Positions 16,374-28,096 of a stretch of 64,000 bases of DNA are shown here, piece after piece. Under the pieces are notes generated by a model, which saw only the letters and a program-made list of their open reading frames with translations, ran no database searches and was not told the DNA's origin. How positions within the stretch are numbered: position 1 is the first letter of the stretch; each line of letters starts with the position of its first letter. This DNA is from Paracoccus hibiscisoli (GTDB lineage: Bacteria; Pseudomonadota; Alphaproteobacteria; Rhodobacterales; Rhodobacteraceae): contig NZ_SUNH01000006.1 in NCBI RefSeq assembly GCF_005048265.1, forward strand, positions 124,001 through 188,000. The letters run 5' to 3'. Both the position numbers and the translations under genes were made by a program.

Positions 16374-17543
16374 ATGACCCCTCCATTCCGCCGCCACGTC
16401 CTCTATCTGCCGGGATTCGACCCGATCCCGCCGCGCCGCTATCGCGAGCTGTATCGCCGCGAGGCCGCCGATCAGGCCCGCATCTCGGGCCACCGCCTGC
16501 GCATCACCAAGGCCGAGGCCCAGGGCTTTGCCTGGGCCGTCCACGGCCGCGTCGAGGGTCACGACACCCGCACCGTGATCGAGGTCGCGCTGTGGTCCGA
16601 CATCGTGCAGGCCTCCATGCGGCAGGGCATCATCGGCACCTTTGGCCAGCTGGTCCGCACCGCCTGGACCTATATCGCGACGGGCGCACTGTCGCGGCTG
16701 ATGCGGCTCAGGCGCGGGCCGGTGATCGCGGCGCTCTATCCCATCGCAGTGCTGCTGGCGCAGCTGATGCTGGCGCTGTTGGCCGGAGCGCTGGCGGGCT
16801 GGGCGGTCGCGGCATTGGGCGGGGGGTGGCTGGGCCTGCCCGTGGCGCTGGCGGCGATCTGGGGCGTGTTGGTCCTGGGGCGGCGGCTGGACGGGCGGCT
16901 GTTCGCCTATTACCTGATGCATGATTACGCCTTCACCGCGCAGCATCGCGGCGCCTATCCCGCCGCGCTGGAGGATCGTCTGACCGCCTTCCGCGCCCGC
17001 CTGCAGGCCATCCTGGACGACGGCCCCGACGAGGTTCTGGTCGTCGGTCATTCCTCAGGTGCCTATCTGGCGGTGTCGCTCTTGGCCGATCACCTGCGCG
17101 CGGGCGGGGCCGATCCGCGCCTGTCGCTGCTGACCCTGGGCCATGTCGTACCGATGGCGTCTTTCCTGCCCGATGCGGGGCGGCTGCGTGATGATCTGGC
17201 CTTTCTGGGCTGCGCGGACCTGTTCTGGCTGGACGTGACCGCGCCGGGCGATGCCTGCTGCTTCGCGCTCTGCGATCCGGTCGCGGTCAGCGGTGCGGGG
17301 GATCCTGACCAACGCTGGCCGCTGGTGATTTCGGCCGCCTATACCCACACCCTGTCGCCGGAACGCCAGGCCGCGCTGAAGAACCGCTGGTTCCGGCTGC
17401 ATTTCCAGTATCTCTGCGCCTTCGACCGGCCCGGCGATTACGACTATTTCGCCATCACCGCAGGCCCACAGACGCTGGCGCAGCGGTTCGCGGGGCGCAA
17501 GCCCTCGCCCGGGCGCATCACCCGCCCCGTGGGCGCAAGGTGA
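16374..17543 (+). CDS. Membrane-associated alpha/beta-hydrolase-like protein, unknown substrate
   Basis: 389 residues. Begins HVLYLPGFDPIPPRRYRELYRRE; two membrane helices lie around 117-142 and 145-170; a nucleophile elbow GHSSG (S227) in EVLVVGHSSGAYLAVSLLADHL suggests an alpha/beta-hydrolase fold. The C-terminal part includes AAYTHTLSPERQAALKNRWFRLHFQYLCAFDRPGDYDYF. I do not recognise a named family. It ends in a GTGA overlap with the P450 gene, so the two are translated together. It may be an esterase or thioesterase acting on a membrane-borne substrate of the P450; that is inference from coupling. Confidence 0.65.
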   Translation: MTPPFRRHVLYLPGFDPIPPRRYRELYRREAADQARISGHRLRITKAEAQGFAWAVHGRVEGHDTRTVIEVALWSDIVQASMRQGIIGTFGQLVRTAWTYIATGALSRLMRLRRGPVIAALYPIAVLLAQLMLALLAGALAGWAVAALGGGWLGLPVALAAIWGVLVLGRRLDGRLFAYYLMHDYAFTAQHRGAYPAALEDRLTAFRARLQAILDDGPDEVLVVGHSSGAYLAVSLLADHLRAGGADPRLSLLTLGHVVPMASFLPDAGRLRDDLAFLGCADLFWLDVTAPGDACCFALCDPVAVSGAGDPDQRWPLVISAAYTHTLSPERQAALKNRWFRLHFQYLCAFDRPGDYDYFAITAGPQTLAQRFAGRKPSPGRITRPVGAR

Positions 17544-18871
17544 CGCCGCGCCCGCAAGGCAGCCAAGGCCGCGGCACGCTGTGGGGCCTGATCCGGGGGT
17601 TCCGCCGTGACCTGCTGGGGGCGTTGCCCGAACGCCTCTATCGCGCCTGGATGGCCGAATTCCGCAACCCGCTGATCCACAGCTTCTTCTGCAACGATCC
17701 CGCCCTGCTGCGCCTGATCCTGCAGGACCGCCCGCAGGATTTCCCAAAATCCAACCGCATGCGCGAGGGGCTGGCGCCTCTGTTGGGCAACGGAGTGTTC
17801 ATCTCGAATGGTGCGGACTGGGCGCAGCAGCGGCGCATCATCGACCCGGCCTTCGAAGGCGGGCGCGTCCGCGCCAGCTATCCGGCGATCCTGGATGCGG
17901 CCCGCGCGGCCGGCCTGCGCCTGCAGGCCGGCGTGCAGGACATCGAGCCGCAGGCCGCCCACGCCGCCGCCGACGTGATCTTTCGCACACTGTTCTCGCT
18001 GCCCATCGAACACCGCATCGCCACCGATGTGTTCGAGGCGTTCCGCGACCATCAGGCGGCGCAACCGCTGGTCAATCTGGCGGCGCTGCTGCCCCTGCCC
18101 GCCTGGATGCCCCGCCCCCATTCGCGCCGCACCCGCCAGACCGCCGGGCGCATCCGCGGCCTGATCCGCGACCTGGTGGCCGACCGCCAGACGGCCATCG
18201 CGGCGGGCAGCGCCCCCGACGATCTGGCGACCAAGATCATGACCACCCCCGACCCCCGGACAGGCCGGTGCTTTACCCAGGCCGAGATGGTCGATCAGGT
18301 CGCGGTCCTGTTCCTGGCGGGGCATGAGACCAGCGCCTCGGTCTTGGGCTGGGCGCTGTGGCTGCTGGCCGCGCATCCCGACTGGCAGGACCGCGTGGCC
18401 GCCGAATCCGCGACCCTGACGGACGATTTCGCCAGCGTCAGTGGGCTGCGCACGACCCGCGCCGTGTTCCGCGAGGCGCTGCGCCTTTACCCGGCGGTCG
18501 CGATGTTCGTGCGCGAGGCGACCCGCCCCGAGACGTTCCGCGACCGATCCGTGCCGCGAGGCGCGCAACTGGTGGTGTCGCCCTGGCACCTGCACCGCCA
18601 CCAGCGAATGTGGGAAAGGCCCGATGATTTCGACCCCGCCCGGTGGGACACACCTGAAGGCAAGGCCAGCGCCCGCGTGGCCTATCTGCCGTTTTCCGCA
18701 GGCCCCCGCGCCTGCCCCGGCGCAGGCCTGGCGATGGCCGAGGGGGTGGTGATGCTGGCCGCGATCACCGCCCGCTGGCGGTTGCAGGTCACCGACCGCC
18801 AGCCCATGCCCATCGCCCGCCTGACGATCCGCGCCCGCGACGGGATCTGGGTCAGCCTGACGCCGCGTTAG
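17540..18871 (+). CDS. Cytochrome P450
   Basis: 443 residues, GTG start overlapping the upstream stop. All hallmarks are present: I-helix AGHETS (260-265), K-helix EALR (E312-R315), and the heme-binding loop FSAGPRACPGAGLA with Cys392 as the axial thiolate. No membrane anchor, so it is a soluble bacterial class I enzyme needing a ferredoxin and reductase, neither of which is nearby. Substrate unknown; the overall pattern resembles CYP102/CYP4-like fatty-acid or isoprenoid hydroxylases, but this is a weak guess. Co-translated with the hydrolase-like gene. Confidence 0.93.
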   Translation: MTPRPQGSQGRGTLWGLIRGFRRDLLGALPERLYRAWMAEFRNPLIHSFFCNDPALLRLILQDRPQDFPKSNRMREGLAPLLGNGVFISNGADWAQQRRIIDPAFEGGRVRASYPAILDAARAAGLRLQAGVQDIEPQAAHAAADVIFRTLFSLPIEHRIATDVFEAFRDHQAAQPLVNLAALLPLPAWMPRPHSRRTRQTAGRIRGLIRDLVADRQTAIAAGSAPDDLATKIMTTPDPRTGRCFTQAEMVDQVAVLFLAGHETSASVLGWALWLLAAHPDWQDRVAAESATLTDDFASVSGLRTTRAVFREALRLYPAVAMFVREATRPETFRDRSVPRGAQLVVSPWHLHRHQRMWERPDDFDPARWDTPEGKASARVAYLPFSAGPRACPGAGLAMAEGVVMLAAITARWRLQVTDRQPMPIARLTIRARDGIWVSLTPR

Positions 18872-18892
18872 CGGAACAGGACCCCCTTCGCG

Positions 18893-20008
18893 TCAGCGAA
18901 AAAGCACCAGAGACCCGGGCGACCAGGCCAGGCGGGTCCGCGTGCCGACCTCCTGCACGTCGCGGCCAAAGACGTTGCGCATCGAGATGCGGACCGTGCG
19001 CGCGCGGCCATCGCTGCGCGCAACCCCGTCCAGGCGCAAGTCGTAATAGGTCATGTCGCCGTAATAGACGACCTCGTCGATGGTGGCCTCGGTCTCGCGC
19101 GGTTGGGTGTGGGTCGCACCCGCGCCCACCAAAGTCATCGTCTCGGGGCGAAAGCCGATCATCGGGCCTGCGTCATCGGCATTGGCGCGGCTGATCTGAC
19201 GTTCGGGCAGCTCGACCCGGCCCAAGCCCGCGACCTCGACCGTGACGGTGCCGGCGTCCTCGCCGATGATCTCGGCGGGCAGGAAGTTCATCACGCCGAT
19301 GAAATCCGCGACGCGGCGCGTGGCCGGGCGGGCATAGAGCGCCTCGGGGCCGTCCAGCTGGGCGATCTCGCCCTCGAACATGACGGCGATGCGGTCGGAC
19401 ATGACCAGCGCCTCCTCCTGGTCATGGGTGACCAGAACGAAGGTGATGCCGACCTGGCGCTGCAGCTTGATCAGCTCGACCTGCATCTGCTCGCGCATCT
19501 TGCGGTCCAGCGCGGACAGGGGTTCGTCCAGCAGCAGCACCTTGGGCTTGAGGATCAGCGCGCGGGCCAGCGCCACACGCTGCCGCTGGCCGCCCGACAG
19601 GGCATGAGCCGACCGTGCGCCGTATCCCTTGAGGCCGACCATCGCCAGCGCCTCCTCGACCGCCGCGGCCTTCTCCGCCTTGGAGCGCGGGTCGCGGCGC
19701 AGGCCAAAGGCCACGTTCTCGGCGACCGTCAGATGCGGAAAGATCGCATAGGACTGGAACACCATGTTCGTGGGGCGCTTGTTCGCCGGCACCTCGTCCA
19801 TGCGCTTCTGGTCGATCAGGATCACCCCGTCGGACAGATCCTCGAACCCCGCGATGGTGCGCAAGAGCGTGGTCTTGCCGCAGCCGGACGGGCCCAGCAG
19901 CGAAAAGAACTCTCCGGCGCGGATGGTCAGGTCGATGCCGCGCAGCGCGTGATAGTCGCCGTAATACTTGTGGACGCCCTGACACTGGATCATCGGTTTG
20001 TCGCTCAC
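18893..20008 (-). CDS. potA: Polyamine-type ABC transporter, ATP-binding protein
   Basis: 371 residues; GTG start forming a GTGA overlap with the upstream permease stop. Walker A GPSGCGKTT (39-47), signature LSGGQ (137-141), Walker B VLLLDEP and the C-terminal TOBE region (IGFRPETMTLVG, VRISMRNVFGRDVQEVG) identify the spermidine/putrescine-type (MOI) subfamily. It drives the permeases encoded upstream. An in-frame ATG five codons later is an alternative start. Last gene of the potBCA run and convergent with the P450 gene, with 21 bp between stops. Confidence 0.88.
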   Translation of the reverse strand: MSDKPMIQCQGVHKYYGDYHALRGIDLTIRAGEFFSLLGPSGCGKTTLLRTIAGFEDLSDGVILIDQKRMDEVPANKRPTNMVFQSYAIFPHLTVAENVAFGLRRDPRSKAEKAAAVEEALAMVGLKGYGARSAHALSGGQRQRVALARALILKPKVLLLDEPLSALDRKMREQMQVELIKLQRQVGITFVLVTHDQEEALVMSDRIAVMFEGEIAQLDGPEALYARPATRRVADFIGVMNFLPAEIIGEDAGTVTVEVAGLGRVELPERQISRANADDAGPMIGFRPETMTLVGAGATHTQPRETEATIDEVVYYGDMTYYDLRLDGVARSDGRARTVRISMRNVFGRDVQEVGTRTRLAWSPGSLVLFR

Positions 20009-20817
20009 ATCAACCCTCCGGTGGGCTTGCCGCCGATGCGGGCATTGCCCCGGCGGCGGAAATATTCGCCAAGCGCCAGAAGGGCGATCGACAGGATCAC
20101 CAGCACCGTCCCAAGCGCCATGATGACGGGGATCGCGCGCGGAAAGCGCAGCTGGCTGAAGATATAGGTGGGCAGCGTCGGCTCATTCCCCGCCAGGAAG
20201 AAGGCGATGATGAACTCGTCCAGGCTGATGGTGAAGCTGATCAGCAGCGCGCTGATGATGCCAGGCATCACCAGCGGCAGCGTGACCAGCCGGAAGGCAC
20301 CCCATTTCGTCTCGCCCAGGTCATAGGCGGCCTCCTCCAGGCTGCGGTCAAGGCTGGAGAAGGCGGTGGACAGCACCGCGATGGCATAGGGCATGCAGAT
20401 CAGCGTGTGCCCCACGATGACGGTCAGCAGCGACAGCTGCACCCCCATGCCCAGCAGCACCACCAGAAGCGACATGGCGACGATGATTTCGGGCAGGACC
20501 ATGGGCAGCATGATGAAGCCCATCATCCCCCCCTTGCCCGGAAACACGAAGCGGGTCGAGGCCCGCGCCGCGAACACCCCAAAGCAGGTCGCCAGGATCG
20601 AGGCCGACACCGCGATGGTCAGCGAATTGGTCAGTGCGCGGCGCAGCGTGGCGTTGCCCCACATCTGCGCGAACCAATCGGTCGTGACCCCCTGCAGCGG
20701 AAAGGCGATGATCGTGCCGGAATTGAACGCAAAGATCGGCAGCAGGATGATCGGCGCATACAGAAACAGCAGATAGAAGATCGCATAGGCCTGAAGGCCC
20801 CGGCCGGACCGGTTCAT
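20005..20817 (-). CDS. potC: Polyamine-type ABC transporter, permease 2
   Basis: 270 residues with six membrane helices and the binding-protein-dependent permease motif EEAAYDLGETKWGAFRLVTLPLVMPGI (the EAA loop that contacts the ATPase). LDEFIIAFFLAGNEPTLPTYIFSQLR is the PotC-type segment. The start overlaps the preceding permease's stop by four bases (ATGA). Works with PotB as the membrane channel. Confidence 0.87.
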   Translation of the reverse strand: MNRSGRGLQAYAIFYLLFLYAPIILLPIFAFNSGTIIAFPLQGVTTDWFAQMWGNATLRRALTNSLTIAVSASILATCFGVFAARASTRFVFPGKGGMMGFIMLPMVLPEIIVAMSLLVVLLGMGVQLSLLTVIVGHTLICMPYAIAVLSTAFSSLDRSLEEAAYDLGETKWGAFRLVTLPLVMPGIISALLISFTISLDEFIIAFFLAGNEPTLPTYIFSQLRFPRAIPVIMALGTVLVILSIALLALGEYFRRRGNARIGGKPTGGLM

Positions 20818-21686
20818 TGCCGCACCCTCAGGAATCGTCGGTTGAGGAACAGGAAGATCAGGCTGACCACCGCGACGATGGCCATGGTCGTGACCGCCAG
20901 CGCCGATCCCAGGGGCCGGTTGTCCAGCGCCAGCATCTGCACCTGAATCATGTTGGCGATCATCGGGATGCGGCCGCCGCCGATGACCTCAGGCGTCACA
21001 TAGTCGCCGATGGTCGGGATGAACACGATCAGCGTCGCGGCGATGACCCCCGGCATGGCCAAGGGCAGCGTCACCCGCCAGAAGGTGGTCAGGCGGTTCT
21101 CGCCCAGGTCGCGCCCGGCCTCCAACAGGGATCGGTCGATCTTTTCCAGCGCGACGAAGATCGGCAAAATCGCGAAGGGCGCATAGGCATGGGCCAGCGT
21201 GATCACGATGGAATTGACGTTGTACAGAATGAAGGTCAGCGGCTCGTCGATGATCCCCAGGCCCGTCAGCGTCGAATTGACCACGCCGTTATAGCCCAGG
21301 ATCACCTTCCACAGGAACACCCGGATCAGGTAGCTGGTCCAGAAGGGGATGGTGATCAGGAACAGCCACAGCGCCTTCCTCTCGGGGCGGACGCAAAAGC
21401 TGATGTAATAGGCGACCGGAAAGGCCGTCACCACCGTGGCCAGCGTAACGATGGCCGCCACGATCAGCGACCGCATCATCACCGTCCGCACGATCGGATC
21501 GGTAAAGACCTCGGCATAGTTCGCAAGCGTGGGTTCGCGGATGATCTCCAGATAGCCGTCGGTCAGAAAGCTGTAGGCCAGGATGGTCAGCAGCGGCACC
21601 GCCAGGATGACCAGCGCGTAAAGGAACGGCGGCGCGATCAGCGACAGGCCGGCACGTGCCTCGGCGTCGAACTTGGCCTTTGCCAT
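20814..21686 (-). CDS. potB: Polyamine-type ABC transporter, permease 1
   Basis: 290 residues. The start MAKAKFDAEARAG was chosen for its GGAAGGA site; the frame extends 18 codons further without one. About six membrane helices; the EAA loop reads LEAGRDLGENRLTTFWRVTLPLAMPG, and FIPTIGDYVTPEVIGGG is typical of PotB. First gene of the potBCA operon. The periplasmic binding protein (potD) that would give specificity is not adjacent on either side. Confidence 0.87.
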   Translation of the reverse strand: MAKAKFDAEARAGLSLIAPPFLYALVILAVPLLTILAYSFLTDGYLEIIREPTLANYAEVFTDPIVRTVMMRSLIVAAIVTLATVVTAFPVAYYISFCVRPERKALWLFLITIPFWTSYLIRVFLWKVILGYNGVVNSTLTGLGIIDEPLTFILYNVNSIVITLAHAYAPFAILPIFVALEKIDRSLLEAGRDLGENRLTTFWRVTLPLAMPGVIAATLIVFIPTIGDYVTPEVIGGGRIPMIANMIQVQMLALDNRPLGSALAVTTMAIVAVVSLIFLFLNRRFLRVRQ

Positions 21687-21776
21687 CGCGGTCCTTCCCT
21701 GCCCCGGCGCCCGGTTGCGGGCTTTTCCCATACCTTCCATAGCTGCCCGGCAAGGAAAAGAGATTTTTCGCGGGGC

Positions 21777-22547
21777 TCAGCGCCACCAATGCCCGGTCAG
21801 CGCCAGCCGCGCCAGCGAGGCGCGCCGCTGGAACGGCGTGATGGCGGGCGTCGCCGCAAAGGGGTCGCAGCGCCCGGCCATGATCTCGGACAGCAGGCGC
21901 GGCACGCGGGGGCCGGGATACAGCGCCGCCGCCGCCCGGCGCGGCAGCTTGCGATGCATGCGTGCGGCCATGCGCAACCCGTCGCGGGCCTGCGTGGCCA
22001 GCGCCACCGCATCCTCGGGGCGGGCCGGCTCCAGCCCCAGGCGCACTGCCTGCAATTGCGGCAGCGCACGCAGCCAGGCGGCCAGACCCGCGCCGCGCGC
22101 CTGATGGGCCACGATCTCGCGCGTGCTCTCGGGGGCACCGCAGCGGCGGGCCGCCGTCCACATCAGCGCCCCCGCCGTCGCATCGACATAGGTCAGGACA
22201 GCATCGGGGTCGCCAAAGGGCTGTCGCTCGCAATCGCGTCGGCGCGCCTCGGCCAGGGCTGCCAGCGCGCCCGCCTCGGACCCCCAGGCCTCCCACAGGG
22301 GCGTCAGCACGTCATGCAGCGGGGGCGCCGTGCCGCGCCCCATCTCGTCCAGGCGGTCGACCCACCATTGCAGCCGCATCTCGGCCAGCATGGGCTCGGC
22401 CGACTGAAAGGGGGCCCGCGCGATCTCCAGGTTCAGCGCATAGAGCGTGACCAGCGCAGGCCGATCCCGCGCCTCGGCCACCAGCACGGCGCCGAAACGG
22501 TCCGGGTCGTGCTGGCGCAGGCTCTCGGTGCAGGCGGCAATGGTCAT
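21777..22547 (-). CDS. Squalene/phytoene-synthase-family protein, NDUFAF6-like
   Basis: 256 residues. The opening [31 protein letters not shown] and [17 protein letters not shown] match the head-to-head prenyl synthase fold and especially the NDUFAF6 (complex I assembly) branch. The second Asp-rich motif of active synthases is not visible: the corresponding helix reads [18 protein letters not shown]. It is therefore probably not a carotenoid or squalene synthase. Its ATG overlaps the cysS stop (ATGA), so it is coupled to that housekeeping gene; no carotenoid genes are nearby. Confidence 0.75.
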   Translation of the reverse strand: MTIAACTESLRQHDPDRFGAVLVAEARDRPALVTLYALNLEIARAPFQSAEPMLAEMRLQWWVDRLDEMGRGTAPPLHDVLTPLWEAWGSEAGALAALAEARRRDCERQPFGDPDAVLTYVDATAGALMWTAARRCGAPESTREIVAHQARGAGLAAWLRALPQLQAVRLGLEPARPEDAVALATQARDGLRMAARMHRKLPRRAAAALYPGPRVPRLLSEIMAGRCDPFAATPAITPFQRRASLARLALTGHWWR

Positions 22548-24013
22548 AGGTCCAATTTATCCAGCATTGCCTCATCAAAGTCTGCCGGCAAGGTGAAGCT
22601 GTAGTTGCCGCCCGGAGCGTCCTGCACCTGAATGCCGACGCCCTCCAAGGCCTTGCGGATACGGTCGGCAGACGCAAAGTCCTTCACCCGTTTCGCCTCT
22701 TGCCGGTCCAACAGAAGTGCTGCGACTCGGTCACGCGCGGGATGATCACCGACTGTTGAAACGCCTATGCGAGCTACGCTGGCGATTTCGTCCCAATCGG
22801 GAACAAAGCCCAACAGATCCAACGACGCGGCAAACGGTGCCAATTGGACAGCAGTTCCGTTGAGATCAAACTCGTGCAGGGCCGCAAGGGCACCAGAGGC
22901 ATTCAGGTCGTTTGCAAGCGCATCGACTACCGCGTCCAGCGGCTTCCATACGCCCCCCCGCTTAAGGATTTCGACCATACGCCGCGTGTATCCCGCCTGC
23001 ACCAATGCGAAGAACCATCTCTCGATATGCCGTTCGGCCTCGCGCGTCTTGGCCTCGGTCCAGTCCATGGGCTTTCGGTAATGCGTGGACAGCATCACGA
23101 AACGGATCACCTCTCCGGGCACGCCCTGATCCAGCAGGTCGCGAACGGTGAAGAAATTGCCAAGGGATTTGGACATCTTCTTGCCCTCGACCTGCAGCAT
23201 CTCGTTATGCAGCCAGACATTGGCGAAACCCGCGCCCGGATGGGCGCAGCAGCTCTGCGCGATCTCATTCTCGTGGTGGGGGAACTGCAGGTCGATGCCG
23301 CCGCCATGGATGTCGAAATGCGTCCCCAGAAGCGCCGCCGACATGGCCGAGCATTCGATATGCCAGCCCGGACGCCCGCGGCCCCAGGGGCTGTCCCACC
23401 CCGGCAGGTCGTCGCTGGACGGCTTCCACAGCACGAAATCCATCGGGTCGCGCTTGAAGGGCGCCACCTCGACCCGCGCCCCCGCGATCATGTCGTCGAC
23501 CGACCGGCCCGACAGAGTGCCGTAATCCGGGAATGAGCGCACGTCGAAAAGCACATGGCCCTCGGCCTCATAGGCGTGGCCCTTGGCGATCAGGTCGGCG
23601 GTCATCGCGATCATCTGCCCGACATAGGCGGTGGCCCGCGGCTCATGGTCGGGGCGCATCGCGCCCAACGCATCCATGTCGGCGTGATACCAGGCGATCG
23701 TCTCATCCGTACGCTCGGTGATCAGCGCCTCCAGCGACAGGGGCGATCCGGCCGCGCGGCGACGCTGCGCCTCGGCGTTGATCTTGTCATCCACGTCGGT
23801 GAAGTTGCGCACATAGGTCACCGCCCGGTCGCCATAGACATGCCGCAACAGCCGCACCAGCAGGTCGAACACCAGCACGGGACGGGCATTGCCCAGATGC
23901 GCACGGTCATAGACGGTCGGTCCGCACAGATACAGGCGCACATTGGCCGGGTCGATGGGGAGGAAATCCTCCTTGGTCCGGGTGCGGGTATTGGTCAGCC
24001 TGATCTGGGTCAT
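22544..24013 (-). CDS. cysS: Cysteinyl-tRNA synthetase
   Basis: 489 residues. Class I synthetase with HLGN (39-42, the HIGH motif), KMSKS (279-283), and zinc ligands Cys30, Cys221 and His246. Start [15 protein letters not shown] chosen; the ORF extends upstream without homology. It charges tRNA-Cys. The 3' portion (about 22550-23020, residues 330 to the end) is noticeably poorer in G+C than its surroundings and uses TTG, CTA and CTT codons, although the frame and C-terminal domain are intact. Lies 29 bp downstream of the glycosyltransferase gene and overlaps the next gene. Confidence 0.96.
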   Translation of the reverse strand: MTQIRLTNTRTRTKEDFLPIDPANVRLYLCGPTVYDRAHLGNARPVLVFDLLVRLLRHVYGDRAVTYVRNFTDVDDKINAEAQRRRAAGSPLSLEALITERTDETIAWYHADMDALGAMRPDHEPRATAYVGQMIAMTADLIAKGHAYEAEGHVLFDVRSFPDYGTLSGRSVDDMIAGARVEVAPFKRDPMDFVLWKPSSDDLPGWDSPWGRGRPGWHIECSAMSAALLGTHFDIHGGGIDLQFPHHENEIAQSCCAHPGAGFANVWLHNEMLQVEGKKMSKSLGNFFTVRDLLDQGVPGEVIRFVMLSTHYRKPMDWTEAKTREAERHIERWFFALVQAGYTRRMVEILKRGGVWKPLDAVVDALANDLNASGALAALHEFDLNGTAVQLAPFAASLDLLGFVPDWDEIASVARIGVSTVGDHPARDRVAALLLDRQEAKRVKDFASADRIRKALEGVGIQVQDAPGGNYSFTLPADFDEAMLDKLDL

Positions 24014-24042
24014 GGGGGCCTCGCTGCGGGGGTCGCAAGGGT

Positions 24043-25262
24043 CTAGCCCATCGCGCCCCAGCTTTCCACCCACGCAATCTGACGCGGCAGCGATTGCGAC
24101 GCCAGATCATAGCCCGACAGGATCGTGGCGCGCGCCGCCGCACGAATCGCGGGGGCCTGCGGGTCGCCCTCCAGCCCGCGGATCAGCGCTGCCGCCAGCG
24201 CGCCCGTGTCAAAGAACGGCACCAGCCGCCCGTTCACCCCATCGGTGATCAGCTCGCGCACCGGTTCGGTGTCGGAACCGACGACATAGGCCCCCGCCGC
24301 CATCGCCTCGGTCAGCGACCAGGACAGAACGAAGGGATAGGTCAGATAGCAATGTACCCGCGCGACCTGCATCAGCGACAGGTAGTCTCCATAGGGCACG
24401 CGACCCAGGAAATGCACACGCGACAGGTCCAGCTGGCCGCCGACCTCGGCCAGCAGCTTGTCCTTCCAGCTGTTCGCGTCGCGGGGCTTGGCGCCATAGC
24501 TGGTGCCCTCGGCCCCCACCATCACCACCTGCGCCTGTGGACGCGCCGCCAGCACCGCGGGCAGCGCGCGCATCAGGATGTGGAACCCGCGATAGGGCTC
24601 CAGCGATCGCGACACGAAGGACAGCACCTCATCCCCCGCCCGCAAGGTCGGCCCATCGGGCAGCGCCAGCCGGGCTGTCGGGTCCGGGGCCACGCGGGCG
24701 GTGTCGATGCCGTCATGGATGACAGTGATCTTGCCGCGCAGCTCGGGCGGAAAGCTGTCCGCCTGATAGCGGGTCGGCGCGATGGCCCCGTCGGCCTGCA
24801 CCATCGCCTGGATCAGATGCGCCGACCGGGCCACGGTCATGAAGCGCGCCTCGTCCCGGTCGGGGCTGATCTCGGGGTCGAAGCCCACGTCATGGCCGCG
24901 CGTGCGATACATCAGCTCGGCATAGATCAGCAGGGTGGCGTCGGGCCAGATCTCCTTGAGGAACAGCGTCTCGCCCCAGCCCGGATGACCGATGATGATG
25001 TCGGGGTGAAACCCGTGCCGGTCGCGCAGCGCACGCGCGCCGCGTGCCGTCAGCAGCCCGCGTTCGGCGTGGTCGGCATAGGTCCGCCCCAGGGCGCTGT
25101 CGGTCTGCACCGGTTCGGGCGCCTTGTAGCGCAGGGTGCGGATCGGGCTGGGGCGCTGGTTCTTCTCATCGGTCAGGGCCAGCACCTGATGCCCCCGCGC
25201 GACCAGCGCCGGGGCCAGATGGGGAAACTGGCCCGGAAAGTTCTGGTGAACGAACAGGATCT

Positions 25263-25266
<4 letters not shown>
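24043..25266 (-). CDS. Glycosyltransferase family 4-like protein
   Basis: 407 residues. Opens with [25 protein letters not shown], the GT4 N-terminal Rossmann start. The C-terminal domain includes [20 protein letters not shown] and [30 protein letters not shown] with the conserved Glu of GT-B nucleotide-sugar binding. It probably transfers a sugar to a lipid or polysaccharide at the cytoplasmic membrane. Its ATG overlaps the yejF stop by four bases, so it is translationally coupled to the peptide transporter, an unusual partnership. Donor and acceptor unknown. Confidence 0.85.
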
Positions 25267-26992
<1,726 letters not shown>

Positions 26993-26996
<4 letters not shown>

Positions 26997-28096
26997 CGAA
27001 ACGTCTTTCGCGGGTCAAAGGCATCGCGGATGCCCTCGAAGATGAACACCAGAAGCGACAGCATGATCGCGAAGGTGAAGAACGAGGTGAAGGCCAGCCA
27101 CGGCGCCTGCAGGTTCTGTTTCGCCTGCAGCGCCATCTCCCCAAGCGAGGCCGATCCGGCGGGCAGGCCGTATCCCAGATAATCCAGCGCGGCCAACCCG
27201 CTGATCGTGCCGGTCACGACAAAGGGCAGCATGGTCAGCGTGGCGACCATCGCGTTGGGCAGGATGTGACGGAACATGATCTTGCGGTCGCTGACCCCCA
27301 GGGCACGGGCGGCGCGGACATACTCAAAATTGCGCGCGCGCAGGAATTCGGCCCGGACCACGCCGACCAGCGCCGGCCAGCCGAACAGGATCGTGACAAA
27401 GACCAGCAGCCAGAAGCTGCGCCCCAGAATCGCGAACAGGATGATGATGACGTAAAGCCCCGGCGTCGAGGCCCAGATCTCCAGCACGCGCTGGAACACC
27501 AGATCGGTCCGCCCGCCGAAATAGCCCTGGATCGCCCCCGCCGCGATGCCGATGGTCGAGGCGATCACCGTCACGATCAGCGTGAACAGGATCGAGGTGC
27601 GGAACCCGTAGATCACCCGCGCCAGCACGTCGCGCGCAGTATCATCCGTGCCCAGCAGGTGGTTGCCGTCGGGCGCGCTTGGCGCGGTGCCCACATTGTT
27701 GATGGTGCGATAGTGATAGGGGATCGGCGGCCAGATCATCCAGCCCTGCTCGGCCCGGGGGACATCGCTGACGCCGGTCTGCACGGCCTCGATCAGCCCC
27801 TCGGGGTCGTCCCAGCAGGCCTCGCGGCCACCGCTGATGATCAGGCACTGGACGGCCTCGTCGCGATAGATCGCCTCGGTCCCGAAATCGCCGCCGAACG
27901 CGGTCTCGGGGTAAAAATTATAGGCCGGCCAGTACAGATCGCCCTGATAGCGCACGACGATGGGTTTGTCGTTGGCCACGATCTCGGCGAACATCGCGGT
28001 CACGAACAGCACCGAAAAGATCACCAGCGACCAGAAGGCCCGGCCGTTGCGGCGGAAGTTGCGCAGCCGGCGGCGGTTCAGTTCCGACATGGCCAT
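26993..28096 (-). CDS. yejE: Peptide ABC transporter, permease (YejE)
   Basis: 367 residues. One N-terminal helix, a large periplasmic segment of roughly 100 residues (from DKPIVVRYQGDLYWPAYNFYPETAFGGDFGTEA onward) typical of YejE, then HLLGTDDTARDVLARVIYGFRTSI and the EAA loop VRAARALGVSDRKIMFRHILPNA. It pairs with YejB as the inner-membrane channel. TGATG overlap with yejB. An ATG two codons downstream is an alternative start. Confidence 0.92.
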
